A DNA stretch of 37,250 nucleotides from Bacteroides sp. OM05-12. GTDB lineage: Bacteria; Bacteroidota; Bacteroidia; Bacteroidales; Bacteroidaceae. The stretch is taken from the NCBI RefSeq assembly GCF_003438995.1, contig NZ_QSUN01000028.1, positions 1 to 37,250 of the forward strand, in the 5' to 3' direction. A program made the translations under genes and the position numbers. The notes beneath the pieces were generated by a model. It did not search any database and was not told the DNA's origin. It saw only the letters and a list, made by a program, of their open reading frames with translations. Shown piece by piece: positions 25,047 through 34,113 of the stretch; the stretch's first letter is position 1, and every line of letters starts with the position of its first letter.

Positions 25047-26270
25047 TTATTTATTAGCGATAAGTTCCGCAATTTTGATTATTACATTCATGGCTTTTTC
25101 CATAGATTGGATAGGAACGAATTCGTATCGTCCGTGGAAGTTCAATCCTCCGGCAAAGATATTAGGGCATGGTAAACCTTTGAAAGAAAGTTGTGCTCCA
25201 TCCGTACCTCCACGAATAGCTTTAACTTTCGGTTCTACTCCTGCTAGTTTCATCGCATCAAAAGCTATATCAATAATATGCATCACAGGCTCTATCTTTT
25301 CACGCATATTATAGTATTGATCGCGAAGTTCGAGGGTTGCAGTACCTTCACCATATTTTTCATTGATGTATTTCACTATTCTTTCTACTTCTTTTTTACG
25401 GTTCTCAAACTTAACCCGGTCATGATCCCGGATAATGTATGAAACAGTAGTTTGTTCTACTTCTCCCTGAATACCTATCAAATGATAAAAACCTTCATAA
25501 CTTTCCGTATGTTCAGGAGCTTCACATTCCGGTAACATATCAATAAATTGGTTAGCTACACGGATAGAATTTATCATTTTATTTTTTGCATAGCCCGGAT
25601 GTACGTTACGCCCTTTAAAAGTAATCTTGGCGGAAGCTGCATTAAAGTTTTCAAATTCTAGTTCGCCAACTTCACCACCGTCCATCGTATAAGCCCAATC
25701 GCAAGCAAATTGCTCGACATTAAATTTATGGGCACCTTCACCGATTTCTTCGTCGGGGTTGAATCCTATACGGATCTTGCCATGCTTAATTTCCGGATGC
25801 TCTTTCAGATAAACGATTGCTGATATAATTTCAGCAATACCGGCTTTATCATCTGCGCCAAGGAGTGTATTCCCATCGGTTACAATTAAATCTTCACTTT
25901 TGTGATCAAGCAATTCAGGAAATTGAACAGGTGAAAGAACAATCTTATTCTCTTTGTTCAACACAATATCTCCACCATCGTATTCTTTAATAATCTGTGG
26001 CTTTACATTTTTTCCACTCATATCCGGACTGGTATCCATATGGGCTATAAAACCTATTGTAGGTAACTTTTTATCTGTATTGGCAGGTAAAGTGGCAAAC
26101 AAATACCCATATTCATCGAGAGTTATATCTTCGAGCTTTAAAGCTTCCAGTTCTGTTTTTAGATACTCGGCAAAGACCATTTGTCCTGGAGTACTTGGAG
26201 TGATGCCTGTTAACTCACTTGATTGAGTATCAAAGGTCACATACTTTAAGAAACGTTCTACTAAAGTCAT
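25047..26270 (-). CDS. pepT: Peptidase T (tripeptide aminopeptidase)
   Basis: A 407-aa M20B zinc peptidase. Visible metal and catalytic motifs in order: [14 protein letters not shown] (zinc His and catalytic Asp), [13 protein letters not shown] (bridging Asp), [13 protein letters not shown] (catalytic Glu and zinc Glu) and [16 protein letters not shown] (zinc Asp). A dimer/lid domain lies at about 205-310. The final zinc His is in [14 protein letters not shown]. It removes N-terminal residues from tripeptides in the cytoplasm. Length is standard. gcvT follows after 10 bp, so the two are cotranscribed; a functional link is not obvious. Confidence 0.96.
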   Translation of the reverse strand: MTLVERFLKYVTFDTQSSELTGITPSTPGQMVFAEYLKTELEALKLEDITLDEYGYLFATLPANTDKKLPTIGFIAHMDTSPDMSGKNVKPQIIKEYDGGDIVLNKENKIVLSPVQFPELLDHKSEDLIVTDGNTLLGADDKAGIAEIISAIVYLKEHPEIKHGKIRIGFNPDEEIGEGAHKFNVEQFACDWAYTMDGGEVGELEFENFNAASAKITFKGRNVHPGYAKNKMINSIRVANQFIDMLPECEAPEHTESYEGFYHLIGIQGEVEQTTVSYIIRDHDRVKFENRKKEVERIVKYINEKYGEGTATLELRDQYYNMREKIEPVMHIIDIAFDAMKLAGVEPKVKAIRGGTDGAQLSFKGLPCPNIFAGGLNFHGRYEFVPIQSMEKAMNVIIKIAELIANK

Positions 26271-26312
26271 ATATCCAATTATTAAGATTATTTTATGTGC
26301 CCGTAAAGGTAA

Positions 26313-26353
26313 AAAAAGAGCTACGAATTACAAAAGAATTCGCAGCTCTTTTT
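26313..26353 (-). terminator. Terminator of the purF-like gene
   Basis: AAAGAGCTACGAATT faces AATTCGCAGCTCTTT around a 7-nt loop. It is followed by a run of seven T on the minus strand (and TTTTTC on the plus strand). It lies about 35 bp past the purF-like stop and just before the pepT promoter region. Confidence 0.85.
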
Positions 26354-26387
26354 CTCATCTATTAAGGATGATTATATCTTAATGGCA

Positions 26388-27794
26388 TCAAAAATGACTG
26401 GAACCGTCAAAACAATGCGTACATACTTTACATTTTGGTAACCCGATGGCCTCGATCAAAGTTTCTAAGGAATTAAACTGAAGTGATGATAATCCGAAAC
26501 GTTCTGAAATAATACGAACCATTTTCTCATATTCGGGAGAACCTGTTGTGGCATATTTGTCTAGATTCTTATTCTCATCTCCTTCCAGTTCCTTAATAAT
26601 GCGGCGGGTTGCTAATTCCAAATCCGACTTAGAAGCTGTAAAGCCTATAAACGGACATCCATAGATAATAGGAGGGCAACCTATGCGCATATGGACTTCT
26701 CTTGCTCCGTAATCAAATAGAATTTTTACATTATCTCGCAACTGTGTGCCACGTACAATGGAATCGTCACAGAAAATAATACGTTTACTATCAAGCATGG
26801 CACGATTGGGAATAAGCTTCATTTTAGCGACTAAGGAACGCATACTTTGGTTGCTGGGAGTAAAACTTCTTGGCCATGTAGGGGTGTATTTTACAATGGC
26901 ACGATGATAGGGGATGCCTTTACCTTCGGCATATCCAAGTGCTTGCCCGATACCGGAATCCGGGATGCCACATACACAATCTGCTTCACAAGGATCTTTC
27001 AGTCCCATTTTCATTCCGCTCGTGAAACGTACATCTTCTACATTGCGACCTTCATAACTGGAATTTGGAAATCCATAATACACCCACAAAAATGAACAAA
27101 TCTGCATTTGCTCATTTGGCTTGCGAAGTTGTTCCATTCCATCGGCACGTAAACGTACAATCTCACCCGGACCTATATATTTCAGAATCTCATAATCCAG
27201 GTTTGGGAAGCTGCTCGATTCGCTGGTTGCCGCATAAGCACCGTCTTTTTTACCTATTATAATAGGAGTACGCCCCCACTTATCACGGGCCGCGATAATA
27301 CCATCTTCTGTCAGCAGTAACATGGAACAGGAACCTTTCACACGGTTGTATACATTCTCAATGCCTTCCACAAAACTCTTGCCTTGAATTATAAGAAGAG
27401 CAATCAGTTCGGTCTGGTTCGTGTTTCCGGAACTTAATTCAGCAAAATGCATGCCTTCCGATAAGAGTTCACGTTCCAACTGATCCAGATTTTGTATCTT
27501 AGCTACTGTTACAATAGCAAATCGTCCCAAATGAGAGTTTATTACTATCGGTTGAGCATCGGTATCACTGATGATGCCAATTCCTGCTTTTCCTTTAAAT
27601 TTGGGTAAATCCTGTTCAAATTTTGTACGAAAGTATGAGCTTTCGAGATTGTGTATAGAACGTGTAAAACCTTCATCCTCCGAATAAGTAGCCAATCCGC
27701 CACGTTTCGTTCCTAGATGAGAATTATAGTCTGTACCGTAAAATAAATCGGTCACACAGTCTGTCTTGGCAACTGTTCCGAAGAAACCTCCCAT
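26388..27794 (-). CDS. PurF-like phosphoribosyltransferase with degenerate glutaminase domain
   Basis: A 468-aa homologue of amidophosphoribosyltransferase, which makes phosphoribosylamine from PRPP and glutamine. The PRTase half is intact: PDSGIGQALGYAEGKGIPY, and the PRPP loop FCDDSIVRGT (341-350). The four cysteines that bind the [4Fe-4S] cluster in the Bacillus enzyme have equivalents here: C233, C380, C458 and C461. The glutaminase half is damaged. It begins MGGFFG instead of MCGIxG, so the nucleophile Cys2 is Gly. The usual HVRYST and HNGN segments are replaced (IISDTD at 75-80, VAKIQN at 97-102). It may use free ammonia, or have another role. It is a single-gene unit. Confidence 0.88.
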   Translation of the reverse strand: MGGFFGTVAKTDCVTDLFYGTDYNSHLGTKRGGLATYSEDEGFTRSIHNLESSYFRTKFEQDLPKFKGKAGIGIISDTDAQPIVINSHLGRFAIVTVAKIQNLDQLERELLSEGMHFAELSSGNTNQTELIALLIIQGKSFVEGIENVYNRVKGSCSMLLLTEDGIIAARDKWGRTPIIIGKKDGAYAATSESSSFPNLDYEILKYIGPGEIVRLRADGMEQLRKPNEQMQICSFLWVYYGFPNSSYEGRNVEDVRFTSGMKMGLKDPCEADCVCGIPDSGIGQALGYAEGKGIPYHRAIVKYTPTWPRSFTPSNQSMRSLVAKMKLIPNRAMLDSKRIIFCDDSIVRGTQLRDNVKILFDYGAREVHMRIGCPPIIYGCPFIGFTASKSDLELATRRIIKELEGDENKNLDKYATTGSPEYEKMVRIISERFGLSSLQFNSLETLIEAIGLPKCKVCTHCFDGSSHF

Positions 27795-27826
27795 TTGCTT
27801 ATTTTTGTAGTTAGTTATAAGTGCTG

Positions 27827-27834
27827 CAAATTTA
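27827..27834 (-). promoter_or_regulatory. -7 box of the purF-like gene
   Basis: Minus-strand TAAATTTG matches TAnnTTTG, 33 bp before the ATG at 27794. Confidence 0.5.
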
Positions 27835-27884
27835 AAAAATAAATAAAAGCCCCGAAAGGGTTTTGAGTAAATTCTAAATAAAAA

Positions 27885-27918
27885 TCCTCCTCATTCAAAT
27901 TAAAAAGAATGAGGAGGA
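27885..27918 (-). terminator. Terminator of the LruC lipoprotein gene
   Basis: A perfect 12-bp stem, TCCTCCTCATTC with GAATGAGGAGGA, around a 10-nt AT loop. On the minus strand it is followed by TTTTTATTT. It lies 30 bp past the stop at 27948. Confidence 0.9.
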
Positions 27919-27947
27919 CTATACATTATATATTAAATATTTACATA

Positions 27948-30023
27948 TTATTTATACCAATCAGCATCTTCTGCGCCTTGTGTTGCTACCCAATTATTAA
28001 ACTTCGGATAAACGACGTCAATACGCTCTCTTTCTGCCGGCACTTTATATTCCATAGTCGGAATATCTATGGCAAACGGATAATTTGTGGAAGATACGTA
28101 ATATAAACCCTTTTCAGGAACAGATTTATCATCATATTTACCGAATAGACTCATATCTGCCAAACTAGTCGGAGACTTTTTGGGTAAATGCACCTCTTTT
28201 CTGGAAGCGGAAGTCGGCATAATAAACGGATTATAAGGAGCTACAAGCTTTGATTTATCCACGCTGTTATAGTCATCACGGTTGTATTCTATCGTAATCT
28301 TGAAATTACCGCCTTTATAAACACGATCTTTGCCTGTAAATCCATCCTTTGTACTGTCGAATAATCTGAAAACAGCATAACGTTGTCCTAGTTCCACATC
28401 ATACATTCCAATATTAGCCGACGGGGTCGATGCCCATGTAGGACGTTCTATCGATACACTCTTGAGATTTGTGGCGGAAACACCGTCTAATTGATATCCG
28501 AATGCATTATCAACTCCAGCTCCATTATTTATTGGAGTAAAAATATCTTCTGTCTTAATCGCTTTATTGTCTTTATCAAAAGTAATTGTGGATTGATAGG
28601 TAAGGACTAAATCATTCATATCGTAATCACCTTGAGAAGGCCACAAATCTTCAAAAGCAATTGTACCGTTTTTGGTCATAGTTATATTAGGAAATACAAT
28701 CTCCTCATCACCGATTGACGGCACATTCGGGCTTTCAGGATCAATAATAGATTTTATCGGAGTTGCATCTACATAGAATAGCACATCTTCATAGCTGCTA
28801 TCATGTGAACCCGGATCACCATCTTCAAAACCTATCACTATTGTTTGGGTCTTCTGATCGAACAATGTCATACAGCGGCTTTCACCTTTATTGAAACTTT
28901 GGTTTGAGTAATAAATCGGCTTATTCACATCCACTTCTTTGTGATCATGGAAACCGTTGGATATTAAGAACCAACCAATTGTATATCCCGGAAGGAAAGT
29001 TTCGCTACCTGCTTGGTCGTATCCCTCTCCAAAGAACTTCAAATGTACCTTACATCCCAATGTCAAAGGGGCTTTATTAAAACTATTGTTTCCATAGGAA
29101 TTATAAGGATCATCTCCGCCAATTGACACGTTTGGGAAAATAATATATTTAGGTAATGTTGCAATATCAGGAGTAGTTCCGGTTTTATAATAATAATATC
29201 CGAATGTATTTTGATAACCGGCTCTTTCATTTAAAAATACTAAATCAATAGTGGCTCCTTTAATATCGCTGCCATCGGCTGCCTTTTGAGAAATAGAGAT
29301 ATTAGTCTGGCTCTCATTACTTAGATATTTAGTATTATCTTTCTTATTACCGGCTTTTCCTATTTTAGCTTGTAGCCTATTTAAGAGAGCCGCTATATAT
29401 TCCCCATTGCTATTTACCGTTAAATCAATTGCCATATAACCTTTTTCATGGATTTTTCCGTATTTAGACCACTTACATAAAGAATAAATAGCTTTTGTCT
29501 CATCTACAACATAAGGTGATGTGCTACCGCTTGTAGTGGCACGGGTTAAAGCCTTAGTTTCCTCAGTTGACTCCTGTTGTAAAGCAGGTAGATCAAAACT
29601 GGCTTTTCCGTCAATAATAGAAAGTTCTACACATTCGGGTAATCCTAAATAAGATGTATACAAATATACCTCATTTAAATCCGAAGGAATAGGCATGTCT
29701 CCATCAAATGTACAATTATCATCCGTATAAGCTTTGAACAACGCATTAACGTTTTCTTTCTTTATACGATTCCCATTTACAAATTCAATAGGGTTTTCAG
29801 CATAAACCTCAATTAAAGCCTTATAACCCGGAACTCCATAATTTACATACAGTGAACGGGCTATTGTCGTCTCAAAACCAAAATACTGATCAGTTGCAGG
29901 CTTTTGTCCATCATCATCTCCCGAATCATACAAGTCTTTCTCAGAACAAGCCGCTAACGCTGTTATCATTAACAATATAGTTAATAATGCTCCTACGTTT
30001 TTTGATAATTTTAATTTAGCCAT
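27948..30023 (-). CDS. LruC-domain lipoprotein, surface or envelope
   Basis: A 691-aa protein from MAKLKLSKNVGALL. An ATG 22 codons earlier would cover the promoter and is rejected. The signal peptide ends in the lipobox ALAAC (Cys about residue 25), followed by SEKDLYDSGDDDG; an acidic stretch after the lipid Cys is a known surface-export feature in Bacteroides. The middle (about 250-420) is beta-rich, with Gly/Asn-rich turns and a DUF4114-like stretch (FLPGYTIGWFLISNGF, IVIGFEDGDPGSHDSSYEDVLFYV). The C-terminal part (about 455-690) is the LruC/DUF4842 region, with FEDLWPSQGDYDMNDLVLTY. Its exact role is unknown; adhesion or matrix binding is a guess. It is a monocistronic unit. Confidence 0.85.
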   Translation of the reverse strand: MAKLKLSKNVGALLTILLMITALAACSEKDLYDSGDDDGQKPATDQYFGFETTIARSLYVNYGVPGYKALIEVYAENPIEFVNGNRIKKENVNALFKAYTDDNCTFDGDMPIPSDLNEVYLYTSYLGLPECVELSIIDGKASFDLPALQQESTEETKALTRATTSGSTSPYVVDETKAIYSLCKWSKYGKIHEKGYMAIDLTVNSNGEYIAALLNRLQAKIGKAGNKKDNTKYLSNESQTNISISQKAADGSDIKGATIDLVFLNERAGYQNTFGYYYYKTGTTPDIATLPKYIIFPNVSIGGDDPYNSYGNNSFNKAPLTLGCKVHLKFFGEGYDQAGSETFLPGYTIGWFLISNGFHDHKEVDVNKPIYYSNQSFNKGESRCMTLFDQKTQTIVIGFEDGDPGSHDSSYEDVLFYVDATPIKSIIDPESPNVPSIGDEEIVFPNITMTKNGTIAFEDLWPSQGDYDMNDLVLTYQSTITFDKDNKAIKTEDIFTPINNGAGVDNAFGYQLDGVSATNLKSVSIERPTWASTPSANIGMYDVELGQRYAVFRLFDSTKDGFTGKDRVYKGGNFKITIEYNRDDYNSVDKSKLVAPYNPFIMPTSASRKEVHLPKKSPTSLADMSLFGKYDDKSVPEKGLYYVSSTNYPFAIDIPTMEYKVPAERERIDVVYPKFNNWVATQGAEDADWYK

Positions 30024-30046
30024 AATATTTCTGTTTGTTAATGTTG

Positions 30047-30054
30047 CAAATTTA
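30047..30054 (-). promoter_or_regulatory. -7 box of the LruC lipoprotein gene
   Basis: Minus-strand TAAATTTG matches TAnnTTTG, 24 bp before the chosen ATG at 30023. It supports that start over the longer frame. Confidence 0.5.
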
Positions 30055-30175
30055 GATAATATTTGTTTTATAGTGAATATATTTTGCAACTTTCTCTTAA
30101 AATAATTAATTATTTAACTATTAACTTTATTTTTATCACTGTTTTCGGTGAAGATGTTTATTATAAATAAAGTAT

Positions 30176-30183
30176 TAACTTTG
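30176..30183 (+). promoter_or_regulatory. -7 box of crcB
   Basis: TAACTTTG matches TAnnTTTG, 27 bp before the crcB ATG. The transcript would start only about 20 nt before the ATG, which leaves no room for a fluoride riboswitch, and none is seen. Confidence 0.5.
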
Positions 30184-30209
30184 CACTTTAAATAATAAAT
30201 TGTTTCTTA

Positions 30210-30581
30210 ATGAGAAGTCTCATCTATATTTTTATCGGAGGAGGTGTCGGAAGCGTATTTCGCTATCTGATTCAATTGGCCATTAATCAAAGTGTTATAA
30301 CAAAACTTCCTTTAGGTACTTTTGTCGCGAATATAATCGGTTGTTTTCTTATAGGTGCTTTTTATTCATTATCCGAGCGGTTAAATCTTTCCAACGAAAT
30401 TCGATTGCTCTTTACTGTTGGCTTTTGTGGCGGATTTACGACTTTTTCAACTTTCTCTACTGAAAATCTTAATTTATTAAGAGAGAATCTTTACGGGACA
30501 TTCTTCTTATATACATTCTTAAGTGTTGCTGTTGGAATAGTCAGCGTCTTTGCGGGGATATGGGCGGTAAAAAGCCTGTGA
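30210..30581 (+). CDS. crcB: Fluoride channel CrcB/Fluc
   Basis: A 123-aa membrane protein with four helices. The family motifs are in order: IGGGVGSVFRYLI, PLGTFVANIIGCFLIGAFYS with the conserved Asn, and TVGFCGGFTTFSTFSTE with the Phe/Thr/Ser residues of the fluoride pore and central sodium site. Fluc proteins work as antiparallel dimers that leak toxic fluoride out of the cytoplasm. Length is normal for the single-gene homodimer type. It lies 113 bp before eno on the same strand; enolase is the classic fluoride-sensitive enzyme, so the neighbourhood is suggestive. Confidence 0.95.
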   Translation: MRSLIYIFIGGGVGSVFRYLIQLAINQSVITKLPLGTFVANIIGCFLIGAFYSLSERLNLSNEIRLLFTVGFCGGFTTFSTFSTENLNLLRENLYGTFFLYTFLSVAVGIVSVFAGIWAVKSL

Positions 30582-30661
30582 GTCTACCTATAAATAGGTA
30601 TTTTCAATCTATATATAGAAAAAAGCAATTTAGAAAAAAACATTATTCCCTCTCTGATTGT

Positions 30662-30669
30662 TATCTTTG
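30662..30669 (+). promoter_or_regulatory. -7 box of eno
   Basis: TATCTTTG matches TAnnTTTG, 25 bp before the eno ATG. It shows that eno can be transcribed independently of crcB. Confidence 0.5.
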
Positions 30670-30682
30670 CTAAGAACAATAA

Positions 30683-31975
<1,293 letters not shown>

Positions 31976-31997
31976 GATAAACTTATATTTAACGGAT

Positions 31998-32040
31998 AAG
32001 CCACCAAAGATTATACTCTATTCATCTTTGGTGGCTTTTT
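31998..32040 (+). terminator. eno terminator
   Basis: A perfect 14-bp stem, AAGCCACCAAAGAT with ATCTTTGGTGGCTT, around a 12-nt loop, followed by TTTTTGTTT. It lies 22 bp after the eno stop. The convergent Cys-rich gene ends 28 bp beyond it. Confidence 0.95.
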
Positions 32041-32067
32041 GTTTACCTATCTGAATTTCATTGAAAT

Positions 32068-32331
32068 TTATTTCTTTTTAGAGTCACAAGACTTTTTGCA
32101 TTCAGACTTACATTCTTGTTTACTGCAAGCACATTTTTTGCAGTCGCTTTTCTTACATTCTGCGTTTTTACAATTGTCTTTGCAGCATGCTTTATCGCAC
32201 TTCTTGTCTTTATCACATTTCTTTTGGCAACATTGTTCTGTCTTTGTACATTTTTTAGGTTCTTGTGCATTCGTTGCGGTAAAGATACCCATTGCAGCAA
32301 TGAATGCTGCACAAATCATAATTTTTTTCAT
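32068..32331 (-). CDS. Small exported Cys/Lys-rich protein, metallothionein-like
   Basis: An 87-aa protein from MKKIMICAAF; an ATG three codons earlier is possible. The signal peptide is residues 1-22, cleaved at TNA|QEPKK. The mature 65 residues hold 15 Cys and about 22 Lys in a near-regular pattern: CC, CDKDKKC, CCKDNC, CKNAEC, CKKSDC, CSKQEC, CKSEC. This density resembles metallothioneins and Cys-rich secreted peptides, but I recognise no named family. Oxidised in the periplasm, it could form a disulfide knot; reduced, it could bind soft metals. Two longer open frames on top of it (opposite strand and another minus frame) arise from the biased composition. A -7-like box TTTCTTTG lies upstream (32368-32375). 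Confidence 0.8.
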   Translation of the reverse strand: MKKIMICAAFIAAMGIFTATNAQEPKKCTKTEQCCQKKCDKDKKCDKACCKDNCKNAECKKSDCKKCACSKQECKSECKKSCDSKKK

Positions 32332-32367
32332 TTGAATCATTATTGAATTAATACTTGTTGTCAGTTA

Positions 32368-32375
32368 CAAAGAAA
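32368..32375 (-). promoter_or_regulatory. -7-like box of the Cys-rich gene
   Basis: Minus-strand TTTCTTTG differs from TAnnTTTG by one base and is 36 bp before the ATG at 32331. Confidence 0.35.
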
Positions 32376-32518
32376 GGGAATTTTGTGATATGTTTTGTTG
32401 TCTGTAATCTTATCATTTTATAAAAACCTTTATATAATGATAAAAAAGGAAGAGTTATGAGTGGGGAAAAGGATGTTGAAAATATGATCTTATAAAATAG
32501 TGTTTCGGGAATAAATTG

Positions 32519-32526
32519 TATCTTTA
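32519..32526 (+). promoter_or_regulatory. -7-like box of the 32546 gene unit
   Basis: TATCTTTA is one base off TAnnTTTG and lies 19 bp before the ATG at 32546. It overlaps the longer open frame that starts at 32516, which argues against that upstream start. Confidence 0.4.
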
Positions 32527-32545
32527 CCCCATTAAGATAAAATAT

Positions 32546-33127
32546 ATGGAAAAAGAGACTAAATTTACCGATACGGTAATACTGATAGATGCATTGTTCA
32601 TGGATTTTGTTATCGATGATTTGAAGAAAAATTTTGAACGAATGCTAAATAGGGAGCTGCATGATGTAGAACTTGATAAATTGATTACTTATATTTCATT
32701 GGATGCGGATGTTAGAGAGGGAAGTGATGAGATACAAGTTCTGTTTATTTATGGTGAGAATGTGAAGCAGTTGAGGCATTGCCATCCGTCGGATTTAGAA
32801 AAGGAGTTGAATAATACGGCTTTTCGTAATCCGCTTGGAGAGTTTTCTTTCTTTTCTTTTCAACCTGAAGGTATGGCAACAATAGAAGAACTCTATTTAG
32901 AGTCTTTGAAAATAGTAGCCGATGCAAAAGAGATTGATAAACTGATCGTAATCTCCTTTAATGAGGAATATGGTGAAAAGGTGAATGACATATTAAATAA
33001 GGTGGATGGTAAAGAGATTATTCAGTTTCGTATGAACGAACCGGAATATCGGACATCTTATCGTTGGGAAATGTTGGCATATCCTATTATGCAGGCATTG
33101 GGAATCAAGGGTGAAGAATTACAATAG
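32546..33127 (+). CDS. Conserved-looking cytoplasmic protein, function unknown
   Basis: A 193-aa protein from MEKETKFTDTVILIDALFMDFVI. Ten extra upstream codons overlap the promoter-like box and are rejected. There is no signal peptide or membrane helix. It alternates strands and helices: TVILIDALF, then DDLKKNFERML, IQVLFIYGENV, FSFFSFQPEG, KLIVISFNEEYGEKV and YRWEMLAYPIMQALG. That suggests an alpha/beta fold, perhaps a Rossmann-like domain. I do not recognise a family with confidence. It ends 6 bp before a LysR-type regulator on the same strand, so the two are an operon, followed by the YeiH-type transporter. Confidence 0.8.
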   Translation: MEKETKFTDTVILIDALFMDFVIDDLKKNFERMLNRELHDVELDKLITYISLDADVREGSDEIQVLFIYGENVKQLRHCHPSDLEKELNNTAFRNPLGEFSFFSFQPEGMATIEELYLESLKIVADAKEIDKLIVISFNEEYGEKVNDILNKVDGKEIIQFRMNEPEYRTSYRWEMLAYPIMQALGIKGEELQ

Positions 33128-33133
33128 CATTTT

Positions 33134-34033
33134 ATGTCAGCAGATTTCAGACTAAAAGTATTTTGTAGCGTGGCTAAGAATCTCAGCTTTACAAAGGCCT
33201 CGCAAGAATTGTTTGTGAGCCAACCGGCTATAACAAAGCATATTCAGGAATTGGAGAGTTTGTATCAGGCACGTTTATTTGAACGTCTGGGGAATAAAAT
33301 ATTATTAACTCCTGCCGGTAAATTGCTGTTGGAACATAGTGAACGTATCTTGGAATCCTATAAACGGCTGGAATTTGAGATGCATTTGTTGCAGAATAAA
33401 TATACCGGGGAACTGAAATTAGGGGCAAGCACTACCGTTTCCCAATATGTTTTACCGGTCTTATTGGCGCAGTTTATAGAGAAATTTCCTCAAGTGTCTC
33501 TTTCTCTTTTGAATGGAAATTCTCGTGCCATAGAAAAAGCCTTAGAAGAGCATCGCATTGATTTAGGGTTGGTTGAAGGCATTGTTCGGCAACCGACTTT
33601 GAAATATACTTCTTTTCTGGAGGATGAGCTGGTAGCTGTAGTGCATACGAAGAGCAAATTGGTATCACTTGATGAAATAACGATAGAAGAACTTCAGAAT
33701 ATACCTTTGGTGTTGCGTGAAAGAGGTTCCGGCACATTGGATGTCTTGGAAACAGCGTTGGCTGAACACAATATTAAATTGTCTTCACTGCATGTAAAGA
33801 TGCATCTGGGAAGTACGGAAAGCATCAAGTCTTTTCTGGAACATACGGATTGTATGGGTATCATATCTATTCGATCTATTAATAGAGAACTGTATGCCGG
33901 CAGATTTAAGGTAGTGGATATTAAGGACTTGAAAATGACTCGTACGTTTAGTTTTGTACAAGCGCATGGACAAGAAGGAGGATTGGAACAATTATTCATG
34001 CAATTTGCTTCAAACCATAACGAAAAGTTATAA
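33134..34033 (+). CDS. LysR-family transcriptional regulator
   Basis: A 299-aa LTTR. The winged helix-turn-helix is residues about 4-62: LKVFCSVAKNLSFTKASQELFVSQPAITKHIQELESLYQARLFER. A linker helix runs to about 88. The periplasmic-binding-protein-like effector domain is about 90-295 (GELKLGASTTVSQYVLPVLLAQFIEKFPQVSLSLLNGNS, HRIDLGLVEG, PLVLRERGSGT). It resembles CysB/CysL/YeiE-type regulators, which often sit next to yeiH. The yeiH-type gene starts 80 bp downstream behind its own promoter, so it is the likely target. The effector is unknown. Confidence 0.9.
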   Translation: MSADFRLKVFCSVAKNLSFTKASQELFVSQPAITKHIQELESLYQARLFERLGNKILLTPAGKLLLEHSERILESYKRLEFEMHLLQNKYTGELKLGASTTVSQYVLPVLLAQFIEKFPQVSLSLLNGNSRAIEKALEEHRIDLGLVEGIVRQPTLKYTSFLEDELVAVVHTKSKLVSLDEITIEELQNIPLVLRERGSGTLDVLETALAEHNIKLSSLHVKMHLGSTESIKSFLEHTDCMGIISIRSINRELYAGRFKVVDIKDLKMTRTFSFVQAHGQEGGLEQLFMQFASNHNEKL

Positions 34034-34074
34034 GCAATAAAGAAAAACGATTAGGTGGAATGTAGGTATCGTAT

Positions 34075-34082
34075 TACCTTTG
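34075..34082 (+). promoter_or_regulatory. -7 box of the yeiH-type gene
   Basis: TACCTTTG matches TAnnTTTG, 32 bp before the ATG at 34114. A TTAG (34051-34054) lies 20 nt upstream as a poor -33 element. This suggests a promoter that needs activation, possibly by the adjacent LysR protein. Confidence 0.55.
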
Positions 34083-34113
34083 CGCTCAATTAAAAAACGT
34101 AAAAAGTAATAAA

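Noticed and set aside
30120..30209. Fluoride riboswitch upstream of crcB
   Set aside because: The promoter -7 box lies 27 bp before the ATG and no conserved riboswitch core is visible.
30586..30599. ACCTATAAATAGGT palindrome after crcB as a terminator
   Set aside because: Short, A/T-rich stem with no T-tract; too weak to call.
32039..32335. Longer open frames overlapping the Cys-rich gene on the plus strand and in another minus frame
   Set aside because: They are by-products of TGC/TTT/CTT codon bias. Only the 32068-32331 frame gives a clean signal peptide and a patterned mature protein.
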